64,000 bases of DNA from Albidovulum sediminicola (GTDB lineage: Bacteria; Pseudomonadota; Alphaproteobacteria; Rhodobacterales; Rhodobacteraceae): NCBI RefSeq assembly GCF_025751575.1, contig NZ_JAOWLA010000006.1, positions 155,190 to 219,189 on the forward strand. The letters run 5' to 3'. Below are positions 63,663 through 64,000 of this stretch, piece by piece. The notes under the pieces were generated by a model. That model made no database searches, had not been told where the DNA came from, and saw only the letters and a list, made by a program, of their open reading frames with translations. Position 1 is the stretch's first letter; every line of letters begins with the position of its first letter. Made by a program: the position numbers and the translations under genes.

Positions 63663-64000
63663 ATGCCGCCTGACGGGATTGTAGAACCCGTCGATGTATC
63701 TGGCGACGGCGTTTTCGGCCTGCTGGCGGGATTGCCAGGCGACCGGCCAGATCAGCTCCGACTTGATGGTCTTGAAGAACGTTTCCACCATCGAGTTGTC
63801 GTAGCAGTTCCCACGCCCGCTCATTGAGATCAGGATGCCACGTTTCCGGAGCAGCGCCTGATAGTCCACAGAGCAGTATTGCGACCCACGGTCGGAATGG
63901 TGAACCAGGCCCGGCGCGGGGTTGCGAGCCACCAGAGCACGGCGCAGGGCTTCGACCGCCAGGTTGCGCTTCAGGCGATCACTCGTGGCCCAACCGACGA
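63574..64000 (-). mobile_element. IS3-family insertion sequence, partial
   Basis: The left end at about 63574 starts TGGACTTGCCCGAC, resembling IS2-group termini, and the element runs past the right window edge. Only the 3' part of the transposase is present. The other terminal repeat and target duplication lie outside, so the exact boundary is a guess from the terminal sequence and the interrupted ORF. Confidence 0.75.
63603..64000 (-). CDS. IS3-family transposase (OrfB, rve), 5' end beyond the window
   Basis: The C-terminal 132 residues of a DDE transposase are visible: GWATSDRLKRNLAVEALRRA, VHHSDRGSQYCSVDYQALLR with a catalytic Asp, MSGRGNCYDNSMVETFFKTI with the catalytic Glu, and YIDGFYNPVRRHSSLGFQSP. 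It ends at a TGA at 63603. The frame is open to the window edge. Integrase core motifs are intact. Confidence 0.95.
   Translation of the reverse strand, partial: VGWATSDRLKRNLAVEALRRALVARNPAPGLVHHSDRGSQYCSVDYQALLRKRGILISMSGRGNCYDNSMVETFFKTIKSELIWPVAWQSRQQAENAVARYIDGFYNPVRRHSSLGFQSPIAFERKAREVS

Overview
The window is high-GC DNA with tightly packed genes, frequent 4-bp ATGA overlaps and almost purely metabolic, transport and housekeeping content. Gene content and order point to an alphaproteobacterium of the Rhodobacteraceae (Roseobacter/Rhodobacter group). The evidence is a Rhodobacter-type sorbitol/mannitol operon (smoEFGK-smoS-mtlK), a DMSP demethylation pair (dmdA-acuI) with a divergent GntR regulator, TAXI-TRAP transporter genes with a companion universal stress protein, a monomeric isocitrate dehydrogenase, an NDUFS4-like complex I protein and many binding-protein-dependent ABC systems.

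Layout. 1-7.1 kb: polyol uptake and oxidation operon on the minus strand, with a LacI-type regulator and a perfect palindromic operator candidate. 7.2-12.2 kb: a small cupin, a secreted DUF302 protein and a stand-alone single-module NRPS (C-A-PCP-TE). 12.3-18.1 kb: a zone of gene decay. A TAXI-TRAP transporter is broken by N-terminal loss, two nonsense codons and a large deletion, and a pcaI-pcaJ-pcaF cluster is broken by frameshifts, a nonsense codon and deletions. Between them lie intact universal stress, aminotransferase and BKACE genes. 18.3-22.1 kb: yajC-secD-secF protein export genes and a TSUP-family exporter. 22.1-25.1 kb: dmdR-like regulator, dmdA and acuI. 25.1-32.4 kb: spermidine/putrescine-type ABC operon with an SDR, a divergent LuxR-type regulator, an enolase-superfamily enzyme and a tautomerase. 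32.5-38.1 kb: icd, an FkbM methyltransferase and an MttB-family methyltransferase. 38.1-43.9 kb: complex I accessory subunit, uvrB, a lipoprotein, tRNA-Tyr, an rlmB-like gene, a YHS protein and a CoA-binding protein. 44.0-50.1 kb: histidine biosynthesis (hisB, H, A, F, E) carrying embedded accessory genes, including a glutaminase overlapping hisH, and interrupted by an rRNA methyltransferase on the opposite strand. 50.3-52.1 kb: a transglutaminase-like peptidase and two paralogous small secreted proteins of a family I do not recognise, one with a 14-unit GTDP repeat tail. 52.6-58.9 kb: branched-chain-type ABC transporter (livKHMGF) with an Asp/Glu/hydantoin racemase and a divergent GntR regulator. 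59.0-64.0 kb: a secreted phytochelatin-synthase-like protein, a ketopantoate-reductase-like protein, a large SARP/BTAD-TPR regulator, two divergent small ORFs, and an IS3-type element that enters the second small ORF and runs off the right edge.

Most operons follow a scavenging plan: a periplasmic binding protein, permeases and ATPase, one or two catabolic enzymes, and a one-component regulator next door with an inverted repeat at the promoter. The least explained items are the paired small secreted proteins at 51.1-52.1 kb, the SARP-type regulator with its spaced TTTCAC repeats and small divergent ORFs, and the glutaminase coupled to hisH. All names rest on reading the translations; no database search was run.
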